This document shows positions 7,313 to 16,367 of a DNA stretch of 47,784 bases, piece after piece (within the stretch, counting starts at the first letter, position 1; the number at the start of each line of letters is the position of its first letter). A model generated the notes under the pieces. It had not been told where the DNA came from, made no database searches, and was given only the letters and a program-made list of their open reading frames with translations. This DNA comes from an uncultured Eggerthella sp. GTDB lineage: Bacteria; Actinomycetota; Coriobacteriia; Coriobacteriales; Eggerthellaceae. The stretch spans positions 1-47,784 of the forward strand of contig CAUHNN010000015.1 of the NCBI GenBank assembly GCA_959607715.1. Reading direction: 5' to 3'. Both the position numbers and the translations under genes were made by a program.

Positions 7313-9196
7313 TTGCAGAAGAACATGATTCCGCTCCTTGCCGTTCTCTACGCCGCCGGCTTTATATCAGCGTTCAACGAGAACATCATCAACGTGGTGC
7401 TCGTCGACGTGATGGGGGCATTCTCCGTCTCGTCGACCACGGCCCAATGGCTCGTCACCGGATACATGATCGTCACGGCAACGGTGGTGTCGGTCATGGC
7501 GTTCCTTACGCGTCGCTTCACGCTTCGCACGCTGATCTTCAGCGGCGCGGCGTCTCTCATCGTCGGATCGGTGGGCTGCTTTTTCGCCCCCTCGTTCGCG
7601 TTGCTCCTTCTTTTCCGTCTTGTCCAGGCCGTCGGCACGGGCATCTTCATCCCCGTCATGATGACGACGGTGCTCATGGTCGCCCCGCGCCAGAAGCTCG
7701 GGACGTACTTGTCGATAGGAAGCTGCTGCATCACCTTCGGCCCAGCGCTTTCCCCGGTGGTCTCCGGCCTGTTCGCCACCATGCTCGGGTGGCGCTACGT
7801 CTTCGTGACGCCGGCGCTCGTCATCCTCGTCATCGCCTTGTTCGGTTGGTTCGCGGTGAAGAATCTCGCGCCGGTTGAGAAGGCCAAGCTCGACGTCCCT
7901 TCGGTGCTGTTCTCGGCGCTGGGCCTGGTCGGTCTGGTCTACGGCTTGACTGAACTTGCGAGCAATCCGGTCGTTTCCCTCGGGGCTTTGGCCGTCGGAG
8001 CGGTGTTCGTGGCCGCTTTCGTTATGCGTCAGCGCTCGTTGGCCGACCCTATTCTCGATCTTCGTCCCTTCCGCCAGCGCCGATTCGTGCTGGGATGCCT
8101 TCTGGCCATCGTCGCGATGATGACGACGTTTTCCATGAGCGTCGTGCTGGTGCTTTACTTCGAAGCCGCCCTCGGCGCAACGGCTCTCGTCGCCGGCGCC
8201 GTGCTGCTCATTCCCATACTGATCAACGCGGCAACCGCCGTCATCGGCGGTCGGATCATGGACAAGCGCGGCGCGTGGCCGCTGCTCCCTCTTGGCTTTG
8301 CCATCATCGTCTTCGGCCAGGCCGCTATCGCGTTCGCCTCCTACGAGGCCGCTTTCGTCGCCGTCGTCGTAGGGGCGGTCGTGACCTACGGCGGCGTCGG
8401 CCTGGTGTTTTCCCCTTCGCAGACGGCGGGCCTTGGCGCGGTGGATCGCGAGCAGCACGCCAGCGGCGTGTCGATCATGAATCTCTTCGTCCAGGTGGCG
8501 GCCTGTTTGGGGCCGGCTCTCTTCGTCGGCGTCATGTCGAGCGTCTCGTCTGCCGAGACGGCGTCGGGGCTCGCCTTGCCCCTTGCCGAAGCGCACGGCT
8601 TCTCCGCGACGATGTGGGTAGCGTGCGGCGTCGCCTTCGTCGGTGTCGTCGTCTCGCTTGTCCTGGTCCGCCTCGAGTACCGCGTGAAGGACAGCCGGCT
8701 CGATCTGCGCGCGTCCGTCGCGTCGCGCGGTGACGCGTCGATCGTCGACGATGTGATGCAGCGCGACGTGGTGACGGTCGATTCTTCGGCCGACGTGTCC
8801 CAGGCGATAGCGGTGGTCGTCGAGACGGGCATCGGCGGCGTGCCTGTCGTCGATGCGAACAAGCGCGCGGTCGGCTACCTTTCCGACGGCGATATCGTGC
8901 GTTACCTGACCGGCGGCGAGCCCCGTACGCCCCTTTCGGCCATCGATGCGCTTGCTCAGGCCCTGCGCGACGGCGACGTGACGAGCGATGTGGAAGGGCT
9001 TCTCTCCCGCAACGTCATGGACATCGCGCGGGGTGATGTGGTGAGCGTTGCGTCCGGCACGCCCCTCGATGCCGCATGCCGCGTTTTGGCCGACAAGCGC
9101 GTGAGGAAGATGCCCGTCGTCGAGGGCGATCGGGTGGTGGGCACGATCAGCCGATCCGATGTGATGCGTTCGTTTTTGTCCTCTCGGCTCGCCTAG
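7313..9196 (+). CDS. MFS drug exporter (DHA2 family) fused to two CBS domains
   Basis: 627 aa. Residues about 1-470 are a 14-TM-type major facilitator exporter of the EmrB/QacA class: NxNxVxVALP-like NENIINVVLVDVMGAF, WLVTGYMIVTATVVSVMAFLTRR, and RLVQAVGTGIF. The C-terminal ~150 residues contain two CBS motifs (DDVMQRDVVTVDSSADVSQA...GGVPVVD and NVMDIARGDVVSV...KMPVVEGDRVVGTISRSDVMRS), a pair that normally binds adenine nucleotides. CBS-regulated transporters are known, but MFS-CBS fusions are uncommon to my knowledge. The start is uncertain: TTG at 7313 (GAGG upstream), ATG at 7325, or ATG at 7226 without a visible site. The gene stands alone after the lipoprotein gene. Confidence 0.85.
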   Translation: MQKNMIPLLAVLYAAGFISAFNENIINVVLVDVMGAFSVSSTTAQWLVTGYMIVTATVVSVMAFLTRRFTLRTLIFSGAASLIVGSVGCFFAPSFALLLLFRLVQAVGTGIFIPVMMTTVLMVAPRQKLGTYLSIGSCCITFGPALSPVVSGLFATMLGWRYVFVTPALVILVIALFGWFAVKNLAPVEKAKLDVPSVLFSALGLVGLVYGLTELASNPVVSLGALAVGAVFVAAFVMRQRSLADPILDLRPFRQRRFVLGCLLAIVAMMTTFSMSVVLVLYFEAALGATALVAGAVLLIPILINAATAVIGGRIMDKRGAWPLLPLGFAIIVFGQAAIAFASYEAAFVAVVVGAVVTYGGVGLVFSPSQTAGLGAVDREQHASGVSIMNLFVQVAACLGPALFVGVMSSVSSAETASGLALPLAEAHGFSATMWVACGVAFVGVVVSLVLVRLEYRVKDSRLDLRASVASRGDASIVDDVMQRDVVTVDSSADVSQAIAVVVETGIGGVPVVDANKRAVGYLSDGDIVRYLTGGEPRTPLSAIDALAQALRDGDVTSDVEGLLSRNVMDIARGDVVSVASGTPLDAACRVLADKRVRKMPVVEGDRVVGTISRSDVMRSFLSSRLA

Positions 9197-9221
9197 CCTT
9201 GGCGCCTCGTCCGGGTGGCGG

Positions 9222-9230
9222 TGGTAGAAT
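9222..9230 (+). promoter_or_regulatory. Extended -10 promoter for the M18 peptidase
   Basis: TGG-TAGAAT forms an extended -10. Seven bases after it is an ATG at 9238 that opens an 11-codon frame (9238-9273) overlapping the peptidase start at 9263. Transcription would start near 9237-9238. Confidence 0.55.
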
Positions 9231-9262
9231 CGCAGCGATGAACACGAGAGAAGGGGATACGC

Positions 9263-10654
9263 ATGGAACATGAAAGCGCGTGGAAGCGCTACGATGCCGA
9301 TCAGCTGGACGAACTCGAGCGCCTTGCGGGCGAGTACCTCGATTTCATCTCCGACAACAAAACGGAGCGGCGCTGCGTCCGATCCGCTATTTCCCTGGCC
9401 GAGCAGGCGGGGTATCGCTGCCTCGATGAGGCGATCGAGGACGGGCGCCGTCTCATGCCCGGCGACAAGGTGTGGGCCCATTCCTTCGGGAAGGCCCTGA
9501 TCCTCATAACCATCGGGAATGAGCCTCTTTCCAGCGGGATCAACATCCTCGGTGCGCATATCGACAGCCCGCGCCTCGACCTGAAGCAGAACCCCCTCTA
9601 CGAATCCAATGGCCTGGCCTGTCTCGACACGCATTACTACGGCGGCATCAAGCATTACCAGTGGGTAACGCTTCCCCTTGCGCTCCATGGGGTCGTCGCC
9701 AAGACCGACGGTGAGGTCATCGACGTCAACGTCGGCGACGACGAGGGCGATCCGGTCTTCTGCGTCACCGATCTCCTCCCGCATCTCGCCAACGCCCAGA
9801 TGGGCAAGAAGGCGAGCGAGGTGGTCGAAGGCGAGAGCCTCGATGTGCTTGTCGGCAATCGCCCGCTCATCGTCGAAGAAGGCGAAGACGAGGCGAAGGA
9901 TCCCGTCAAGGCATTCGCCCTGGAGGTGCTGTCCCGAAAGTACGGCATCGCCGAGGAAGATTTCCTTTCCGCCGAAATCGAGGTCGTTCCCGCTGGTCGC
10001 GCTCGCGAGCTCGGTTTCGATCGCAGCATGATCATCGGCTACGGTCAAGACGATCGCGTCTGCGCCTTCCCTTCCCTCAGGGCCCAGCTCGCGGTCGACT
10101 CCCCGAAGACCACGTCGGTCACCGTGCTCGTCGACAAGGAGGAGATCGGCAGCGTCGGGGCGACCGGCATGGCTTCCCAGTTCTTCGAGAACACGATAGC
10201 CGAGGTCATGGAGCTTGCCGGGGAAGGCGGAGATCTCGCTCTTCGCCGTGCACTGCGTCGTTCCCGCATGCTTTCTTCCGACGTGTCGGCCGCCTTTGAT
10301 CCTGCCTACGCGTCGGTGTTCGAGGCGAAGAACTCCGCCTACGCCGGTCGCGGTCTGGTCTTCAACAAATACACGGGTGCCCGCGGAAAGAGCGGCTCCA
10401 ACGACGCCCGGGCCGAGTACGTTGCCTTCGTCCGCCGCGTGATGGACGATGCGGGCGTTGCCTACCAAACCGCCGAGCTCGGCAAGGTCGACGCCGGCGG
10501 CGGCGGAACCATCGCCTACATCCCCGCGAAGTACGGGATGGACGTCATCGATTCGGGGGTTGCGGTCCTATCCATGCATGCTCCGTGGGAAGTGACGTCG
10601 AAGGCCGATCTGTACGAAGCGTATCGCGGTTACGTGGCCTTTTTGGAGTCGTAG
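9263..10654 (+). CDS. M18 family aminopeptidase
   Basis: 463 aa dinuclear-zinc aminopeptidase that removes N-terminal (typically acidic or neutral) residues from peptides in the cytoplasm. M18 hallmarks: GAHIDSPRLDLK with His99, DTHYYGGIKHYQW (about 122-134), VDKEEIGSVGATGM (about 288-301) giving the catalytic and metal glutamates, SADVSAAFDPAY-type segment (about 335-350) and the C-terminal SMHAPWEVTSKADLYEAY, which supplies the last metal histidine. Normal length, complete. ATG at 9263 follows AGAAGGGG. It ends at an intrinsic terminator and has its own promoter. Confidence 0.92.
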   Translation: MEHESAWKRYDADQLDELERLAGEYLDFISDNKTERRCVRSAISLAEQAGYRCLDEAIEDGRRLMPGDKVWAHSFGKALILITIGNEPLSSGINILGAHIDSPRLDLKQNPLYESNGLACLDTHYYGGIKHYQWVTLPLALHGVVAKTDGEVIDVNVGDDEGDPVFCVTDLLPHLANAQMGKKASEVVEGESLDVLVGNRPLIVEEGEDEAKDPVKAFALEVLSRKYGIAEEDFLSAEIEVVPAGRARELGFDRSMIIGYGQDDRVCAFPSLRAQLAVDSPKTTSVTVLVDKEEIGSVGATGMASQFFENTIAEVMELAGEGGDLALRRALRRSRMLSSDVSAAFDPAYASVFEAKNSAYAGRGLVFNKYTGARGKSGSNDARAEYVAFVRRVMDDAGVAYQTAELGKVDAGGGGTIAYIPAKYGMDVIDSGVAVLSMHAPWEVTSKADLYEAYRGYVAFLES

Positions 10655-10683
10655 CCCGGAAGAATCGGCTCGGGCTGTTTTTC
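10653..10683 (+). terminator. Intrinsic terminator after the M18 peptidase
   Basis: AGCCCG (10653-10658) pairs with CGGGCT (10671-10676) and is followed by GTTTTTC. It overlaps the stop codon of the peptidase gene. Confidence 0.75.
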
Positions 10684-10719
10684 TCGGGGATAATTTCGCT
10701 CCCGCGGTTACGAGGTGAC

Positions 10720-10725
10720 TATAAT
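10720..10725 (+). promoter_or_regulatory. guaB promoter -10 and structured leader
   Basis: A perfect TATAAT with no strong -35 at standard spacing. The ~80-base leader holds a two-part hairpin: GCACGA 10738-10743 with TCGTGC 10764-10769, and an inner GCGC/GCGC pair. It matches no riboswitch class I recognise. Confidence 0.55.
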
Positions 10726-10809
10726 GAGGGGAATCTCGCACGAAACGCGCCGCCGCGCCCATCTCGTGCAAGGGTCCCGAATGATGAGAAGCAAAGCAAG
10801 GAGCGCTAC

Positions 10810-12330
10810 ATGGCATACTACTTCGACGAACCCTCTCGTACCTTCAACGAGTACCTTCTCGTTCCTGGTTACTCCTCCTCGGAGTGCATTCCGGAGGCCG
10901 TGGACCTCTCCACGCCCTTGGTTCGTTTCAAGCGCGGCGAAGAGCCTTCCCTGAAGCTGTCCATCCCGATGGTTTCCGCCATCATGCAGGCCGTCTCCGA
11001 TGACGGCATGGCCGTCGCCCTTGCTCAGCAGGGAGGCCTGTCCTTCATCTACGGCTCCCAGACCATCGAGGACCAGGCGGCTATGGTCGCTCGCGTTAAG
11101 GACCACAAGGCGGGCTTCGTGCGCAGCGATTCCAACCTTACCCCTGATGCGACCCTTGCCGACGTCATCGCGTTGAAGGAGAAGAGCGGTCACACCACCA
11201 TGCCCGTTACCGAGGGCGGCAAGTCGCAGGGCAAGCTGCTCGGCATCGTCACGGGCCGCGACTACCGCCTTTCCCGCATGAGCCTCGATACGCCCGTTTC
11301 GGAGTTCATGACCCCGCGCGAGAAGCTCATCGTCGCCTCTGCCGACACGAGCCTCAAGGAAGCGAACGACATCATCTGGGACAACAAGCTCAACTCCCTT
11401 CCCATCGTCGACGATGAGGGCAACCTTCTCTATCTGGTTTTCCGCAAGGACTACGAGCAGCACAAGTCCAATCCTCATGAGCTGCTCGACAGCCACAAGC
11501 GCTACCTCGTCGGCGCAGGCATCAACACCCGCGACTACGCCGAGCGTGTCCCCGCTCTCGTCGAGGCCGGCGCCGATGCGCTGTGCATCGACTCTTCCGA
11601 AGGCTACTCCGAATGGCAGTCCCGCACCATCGACTGGATTCGCTCCCATTACGGCGATTCGGTCAAGGTCGGCGCGGGCAACGTCGTCGACGAAGAGGGC
11701 TTCCGCTTCCTCGCCGACGCGGGCGCGGACTTCATCAAGGTCGGCATTGGCGGCGGTTCTATCTGCATCACGCGCGAGCAGAAGGGCATCGGTCGCGGTC
11801 AGGCCACGTCTCTGATCGAGGTGTGCCGCGCACGCGACGAGTACTTCAAGGAGACGGGCGTCTACGTTCCGGTCTGCTCTGACGGCGGCATCGTCTACGA
11901 CCACCACATGACCCTTGCGCTCGCCATGGGCGCCGACTTCCTCATGCTCGGCCGCTATTTCGCCCGTTTCGACGAAAGCCCGACCAACAAGGTCAACGTC
12001 AACGGCAACTACATGAAGGAGTACTGGGGCGAAGGCTCTGCGCGTGCACGCAACTGGCAGCGCTACGACCTTGGCGGTTCGAAGAAGGGCATGACCTTCG
12101 AAGAGGGCGTCGACTCCTACGTGCCCTACGCTGGCGCCTTGAAGGACAACGTCGACCTCACGCTCTCCAAGGTCAAGTCCACGATGTGCAACTGCGGTGC
12201 GCTCACCATTTCCGAGCTCCAGGAAAAGGCCAAGCTCACGGTCATCAGCGCGACTTCCATCGTCGAGGGCGGCGCCCACGACGTCTTGCTCAAGGACAAG
12301 ACCCCTTACGTCGGCAACACCATCCGTTAG
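10810..12330 (+). CDS. guaB: IMP dehydrogenase, Tritrichomonas foetus-like type
   Basis: 506 aa. Oxidises IMP to XMP with NAD+, the rate-limiting step of guanine nucleotide synthesis. TIM barrel with two CBS motifs inserted at about 110-220. The catalytic loop GIGGGSICITREQKG places Cys319, and the flap NWQRYD places Arg418-Tyr419. These are exactly the residue numbers of the well-studied T. foetus enzyme (503 aa), and the N-terminus is also very close to it as I recall. The usual bacterial GIGPGSICTTR is therefore altered. ATG at 10810 follows AAGGAG; upstream in-frame codons lack a site. Single-gene unit between two terminators. Confidence 0.95.
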   Translation: MAYYFDEPSRTFNEYLLVPGYSSSECIPEAVDLSTPLVRFKRGEEPSLKLSIPMVSAIMQAVSDDGMAVALAQQGGLSFIYGSQTIEDQAAMVARVKDHKAGFVRSDSNLTPDATLADVIALKEKSGHTTMPVTEGGKSQGKLLGIVTGRDYRLSRMSLDTPVSEFMTPREKLIVASADTSLKEANDIIWDNKLNSLPIVDDEGNLLYLVFRKDYEQHKSNPHELLDSHKRYLVGAGINTRDYAERVPALVEAGADALCIDSSEGYSEWQSRTIDWIRSHYGDSVKVGAGNVVDEEGFRFLADAGADFIKVGIGGGSICITREQKGIGRGQATSLIEVCRARDEYFKETGVYVPVCSDGGIVYDHHMTLALAMGADFLMLGRYFARFDESPTNKVNVNGNYMKEYWGEGSARARNWQRYDLGGSKKGMTFEEGVDSYVPYAGALKDNVDLTLSKVKSTMCNCGALTISELQEKAKLTVISATSIVEGGAHDVLLKDKTPYVGNTIR

Positions 12331-12356
12331 TTCGCCGCCTCATCGCGTACTTTGAA

Positions 12357-12390
12357 AGCCGTCGGCTTACATGCCGGCGGCTTTTTCGTT
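12357..12390 (+). terminator. Intrinsic terminator after guaB
   Basis: AGCCGTCGGC (12357-12366) pairs with GCCGGCGGCT (12373-12382) with one G-T wobble, loop TTACAT, then TTTTCGTT. Confidence 0.85.
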
Positions 12391-12544
12391 CTGCGCGCTT
12401 TCGAGCCCGCCTTGCGCCGTCTTCATAAAATCTTCGTGTTTTCGTTTCGCCATAACACGGCATCTACCTGGCAAAACATCATCTCCCTTCGCTTCTTCGG
12501 AAGGGGTGTGATCCTGTCGATTAGTGCGCAGGGGGCAACTGCGA

Positions 12545-12550
12545 TACACT
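12545..12550 (+). promoter_or_regulatory. -10 element placing a leaderless start
   Basis: TACACT ends exactly 7 bases before the ATG at 12558, and no ribosome binding site is seen before that ATG. This spacing is typical of leaderless actinobacterial genes. A weak -35 (TTAGTG, 12521-12526) lies upstream. Confidence 0.45.
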
Positions 12551-12557
12551 TTTCGCT

Positions 12558-13646
12558 ATGTTTACGAGAACCAAACAAGCGCTGTGCGCGATACCTTTGT
12601 GCCTTACTTTGCTGCTTTCGGGCGCGCTTCCGATGGCCGGCGGCGTGCGGGCTGCGCATGCCGATGAGCTATCCGACGCCAAGGCGACGCTCGACGCCGC
12701 TTCGAAGGAGCTCGATGCCCTGACGTCCGAGTACCGCTCGCTCGAGACCGAGCTCGCCTCTCTTGACGAGCAGATCTCCGAGGCGACCGACAAGGTCGCG
12801 AAGGCCCAGCAGGCGATGATCGAGGGCCAGGAAGATCTCGGCGACACGGTCGTCGCCCAGTACAAAAGCGACGGTTCTCTGTCCTTCACGGCCATCTGCC
12901 TCAATTCCGCCGACCTTTCCGATCTGGTGAAGAACATGTCCTACTACGGCGCGATCCAGCAGGATCAGGCCGAGAGGATCGCCGAGCAGAAGAAGCTGCG
13001 CGATGACTTCCAGTCCGCCCTTTCCGATCTCGACGCGAAGCGCGATAGCCAGCAAGATCTGCTCGACCAGGCGGAGGCGAAGAAGGAACGCGCCGAAAAG
13101 GTCGTCTCCGAAGCTTCCTCCAAAGTCGCCTCCATCGAGTCGGAGCGTAAGCGCCTGGCCGATCTGAAGAAGAAGGCCGCGTCTCTCGAGAAGAAGCAGC
13201 AGGGTAATCAGTCGTCCCAGTCGAGCTCCCCGAATTGGAACACCGGCAGCGATCGTCCCTCGCAAGGGGAGGACCATACGCAGGAGGACACCTCTACCGA
13301 CGCCCCTTCGTCTTCCAAGGGCTGGAAGACCGGCGTTGCGTCCGCCTACGGCGGCAAGACCGACCCATGGACGCCGAACCCCGGCACGACGGCGACGGGC
13401 GCCGTGTGCAACGATTGGTCGATGGGCGTCGCCATCCCCATGGCATGGGAGAACTACAGCTCATATTTTGGTCGCGCGGTGGAAATCCGCTACGGTGGGA
13501 AGACGGTGGTCGCCACCATCAACGATTGCGGCGGCATGGGCGGCGGCTCGCGCTCCCTCGATCTCCAGCCCGGCGTATGGAAGGCCTTCGGTTTCTCTTC
13601 CTGCCAGGACTGGGGCCTGCGCACGGTGTCCTACCGTATTCTCTAG
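12558..13646 (+). CDS. Secreted coiled-coil protein with C-terminal DPBB (RlpA-like) domain
   Basis: 362 aa. Signal peptide about 1-36 (hydrophobic LTLLLSGALPMAGG, then AHA-DE cleavage region). Residues ~37-215 form a long charged coiled coil of the kind seen in PcsB/YibP-type cell-wall proteins. A Ser/Gln/Asp-rich linker (~216-258) follows. The last ~100 residues look like a double-psi beta barrel: GVASAYGG, TATGAVCND, VEIRYGGKTVVATINDCGGMGG and SRSLDLQPGVWKAFG; the Asp of INDCGG and of SLDL are at the positions RlpA/expansin domains use. Probably acts on or binds peptidoglycan during division or lysis; no catalytic activity is proven by sequence. Monocistronic. Confidence 0.8.
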   Translation: MFTRTKQALCAIPLCLTLLLSGALPMAGGVRAAHADELSDAKATLDAASKELDALTSEYRSLETELASLDEQISEATDKVAKAQQAMIEGQEDLGDTVVAQYKSDGSLSFTAICLNSADLSDLVKNMSYYGAIQQDQAERIAEQKKLRDDFQSALSDLDAKRDSQQDLLDQAEAKKERAEKVVSEASSKVASIESERKRLADLKKKAASLEKKQQGNQSSQSSSPNWNTGSDRPSQGEDHTQEDTSTDAPSSSKGWKTGVASAYGGKTDPWTPNPGTTATGAVCNDWSMGVAIPMAWENYSSYFGRAVEIRYGGKTVVATINDCGGMGGGSRSLDLQPGVWKAFGFSSCQDWGLRTVSYRIL

Positions 13647-13677
13647 CCTTGCCGTGCATCTGAATCGCGATACGCTC

Positions 13678-13710
13678 TATAATGCTAAAGTGCTCTTCCC
13701 CTGGAAGAGC
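13678..13710 (+). promoter_or_regulatory. leuS promoter -10 and 5'-end hairpin
   Basis: TATAAT at 13678-13683. Just past the expected start point is a perfect hairpin, GCTCTTCC (13692-13699) with GGAAGAGC (13703-13710). A weaker pair, GCGG/CCGC, follows at 13721-13737. The ~90-base leader lacks T-box conserved motifs, so the hairpin may be an mRNA 5' stabiliser or attenuator. Confidence 0.5.
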
Positions 13711-13778
13711 CTTTGCTATTGCGGCTGAAATAACCGCAGCGCCATAGACAACCGACCTCGTGAGCGAAGGACGTTTGC

Positions 13779-16352
13779 ATGAAAGAATACAATCCGCATG
13801 AGATCGAGCCTCGTTGGCAGAAGATCTGGGCAGACACGGGAGCCCATCGCGCCACCGAAGACGCCTCTAAGCCGAAGCGCTATGTTCTCGAGATGTTCCC
13901 GTACCCTTCGGGCGATATCCATATGGGGCACGTGCGCAACTACTCCATCGGCGATGTGACCGCGCGTTATTACAAGATGCGCGGCTACGACGTGCTTCAT
14001 CCCATGGGATGGGACGCTTTCGGCTTGCCCGCCGAAAACGCGGCGATCAAGCACAACAGCCATCCCGCGAAGTGGACTTACGGCAACATCGAAACGCAGA
14101 AGGCCAGTTTCAAGCGCATGGGCTTCTCCTACGACTGGGACCGCACCGTCGTTGCGTGCGATCCGGAATACTACCGCTGGGGCCAGTGGATCTTCCTTCA
14201 GTTCTGGAAGCGCGGCCTGGTCGAGCGGCGCAACTCCCCGGTCAACTGGTGCCCCAATTGCCAGACCGTCCTCGCCAACGAGCAAGTGACCGAAGGGGAG
14301 TGCTGGCGTTGCCACGGTGCGGTGGAGAAGCGCGACCTCACCCAGTGGTACTTCAAGATCACCGATTACGCCCAGGAGCTCCTCGACGACCTCGATCAGC
14401 TCGAGGGGTGGCCCGAGCCCGTTAAGCAGATGCAGGCCAACTGGATCGGTCGCTCCGAGGGAGCCGAGGTCGACTTCCTCCTGTGCGGCAAAGATGGCCA
14501 GGCTCCTGCCGAGCCGACTGAAGAAGATGTCATTACCGTCTTCACCACGCGTCCCGATACCCTCTTCGGCTGCAGCTTCTTCCTGCTCGCGCCGGAATCG
14601 CCGCGCCTCATGGAGCTCGTCGAGGGAACCGAATACGAGGCGGCGGTGAAGCAGCTCGTCGAAGACGCCTCGAAGGTGAGCGCCGTCGAGCGTGCCCAGG
14701 GCGACCGCGAGAAGCACGGAGCCTTCACGGGCCGCTATGTCGTCAACCCCGTCAACGGCGAGAAGGTCCCCGTGTGGGTCGCTGACTACATCGTGGCCGA
14801 CTACGGCACGGGCGCCGTCATGGCCGTTCCGTGCGGGGATCAGCGCGATTTCGAGTTCGCCCGCAAGTACGACTTGCCTATCATTCCTATCATCCTTGGC
14901 GAGGACGACCCGCTCTTCTCCGAGCTCAATGGGGTGGAGGAGCGCAAGGTGATGACGGTCGACTGGGAGAAGTCCTACGAGGCTGAAGGCGTGCTCGTCC
15001 AGTCCGGTAAGTACACCGGCCTGGTCGGCGGCAAGCACAGCCCCGCCGTCGACGCCATCATTGGTGACCTCGAGGCAGCAGGGAAGGGCAAGAAGTCGGT
15101 GCAGTTCCGCCTGCGCGATTGGCTCATCTCCCGTCAGCGTTACTGGGGCAACCCGATTCCCATGATCTACTGCGACGAGTGCGGCCTTGTGCCGGTTCCC
15201 GAAGAGGATCTTCCCGTCATGTTGCCGAAGGACATCGATCTCGCCGCCGGCGAGACCTTGGCGACCCACGAGGATTTCGCGTCCTGCACGTGCCCGAAGT
15301 GCGGTGCTCCCGCCCGCCGCGAGACCGATACCATGGATACGTTCACCTGCTCGAGCTGGTACTATCTCCGCTATACCGATCCGCATAACGATGAACTCCC
15401 CTTCGATCCTCAGAAGGCAAACCGCTGGATGCCCGTCGATCAGTACATCGGCGGCATCGAGCATGCCATCCTCCATCTGCTGTATTCCCGCTTCTTCACC
15501 AAGGTGCTGCGTGATATGGGCATGCTCGAATTCGACGAGCCGTTCATGAACCTACTGTGCCAGGGAATGGTTCTCGATGAGCATGGCGACGTTATGTCGA
15601 AGTCGAAGGGCAACGTCATATCCCCTGAAGAGATGATCGAAGGCTACGGCGCCGACGCGGTGCGCGCCTATATCCTCTTCATGGCTCCCCCCGACAAGGA
15701 GCTTCAGTGGAATGAAGACGGCTTGGCCGGTATGCACAAGTTCCTGAATCGTGCTTGGCGCACCGTCAACGACCTCGCCAACGCAGCCGATGACCGTACT
15801 TTCTTCCAGGAAGGCGCCAAGGCGGGCGAGGCCGAGGCTGCTCGCGATGCGCTTCTGCGTGAGCGCCATCGCGTCGTCGGCAAGGTGATCGACGACTTCG
15901 GGCGCAACAACTTCAACACGGCCATCGCGGCCATCATGGAGCTCGTCAACGCGGCGGGCGAGTACCTTCGCAAGAACGCTCCCGCCGACCGTGCCGCCGA
16001 CGGTGGGCTTTCCGCCCTCGACGCCGAGGTCGCCGAGGTCATCGTTTCCCTTCTCGCTCCTATCGTCCCGCACTGGGCCGAAGAGCTGTGGACGACGGTC
16101 CTCGGTCGTGATGGTTCCATTCACGACAAGGCGTGGCCCGACTTCGATCCCGAAAAGGCGAAGTCGCAGGAAGTCGAGCTTGCCGTTCAGGTCAACGGCA
16201 AGGTGAAGGCCAAGATCACGGTCGCCGCCGACGAAGAGGAACAGGCCGTTCGCGAGACGGCGCTCTCGGCGGTTTCCCAGGCGATCGATGGCAAGGATGT
16301 GAAGAAGGTCATCGTCATTCCAGGGCGCTTGGTCAACATCGTCGCGAAATAA
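13779..16352 (+). CDS. leuS: Leucyl-tRNA synthetase
   Basis: 857 aa class Ia synthetase charging tRNA-Leu. HIGH signature in PYPSGDIHMGHVRNY (about 46-60), a zinc-binding knuckle region with CPNC and CWRC (about 160-178), a CP1 editing domain including FTTRPDTLFG (about 250-259) and a GTGAVMAVP-like block, and KMSKS-type VMSKSKGN near residue 606. It has an anticodon-binding C-terminal half and a terminal VQVNGKVKAKI domain. Full length for the bacterial enzyme. The ATG at 13779 follows GCGAAGGACG. It has its own promoter and a strong terminator. Confidence 0.97.
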   Translation: MKEYNPHEIEPRWQKIWADTGAHRATEDASKPKRYVLEMFPYPSGDIHMGHVRNYSIGDVTARYYKMRGYDVLHPMGWDAFGLPAENAAIKHNSHPAKWTYGNIETQKASFKRMGFSYDWDRTVVACDPEYYRWGQWIFLQFWKRGLVERRNSPVNWCPNCQTVLANEQVTEGECWRCHGAVEKRDLTQWYFKITDYAQELLDDLDQLEGWPEPVKQMQANWIGRSEGAEVDFLLCGKDGQAPAEPTEEDVITVFTTRPDTLFGCSFFLLAPESPRLMELVEGTEYEAAVKQLVEDASKVSAVERAQGDREKHGAFTGRYVVNPVNGEKVPVWVADYIVADYGTGAVMAVPCGDQRDFEFARKYDLPIIPIILGEDDPLFSELNGVEERKVMTVDWEKSYEAEGVLVQSGKYTGLVGGKHSPAVDAIIGDLEAAGKGKKSVQFRLRDWLISRQRYWGNPIPMIYCDECGLVPVPEEDLPVMLPKDIDLAAGETLATHEDFASCTCPKCGAPARRETDTMDTFTCSSWYYLRYTDPHNDELPFDPQKANRWMPVDQYIGGIEHAILHLLYSRFFTKVLRDMGMLEFDEPFMNLLCQGMVLDEHGDVMSKSKGNVISPEEMIEGYGADAVRAYILFMAPPDKELQWNEDGLAGMHKFLNRAWRTVNDLANAADDRTFFQEGAKAGEAEAARDALLRERHRVVGKVIDDFGRNNFNTAIAAIMELVNAAGEYLRKNAPADRAADGGLSALDAEVAEVIVSLLAPIVPHWAEELWTTVLGRDGSIHDKAWPDFDPEKAKSQEVELAVQVNGKVKAKITVAADEEEQAVRETALSAVSQAIDGKDVKKVIVIPGRLVNIVAK

Positions 16353-16367
16353 CGCCTGATCATTTAT

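Noticed and set aside
7367..10468. Minus-strand frame of 1033 aa
   Set aside because: It is antisense to the MFS-CBS and M18 genes, whose domains are clear. Its His/Asp/Arg-rich composition is typical of GC-rich antisense frames.
13647..13778. T-box or leucine attenuator before leuS
   Set aside because: Only a simple hairpin and a promoter are present; the T-box bulge and terminator/antiterminator pair were not found. The same is true of the ilvE leader (3718-3905).
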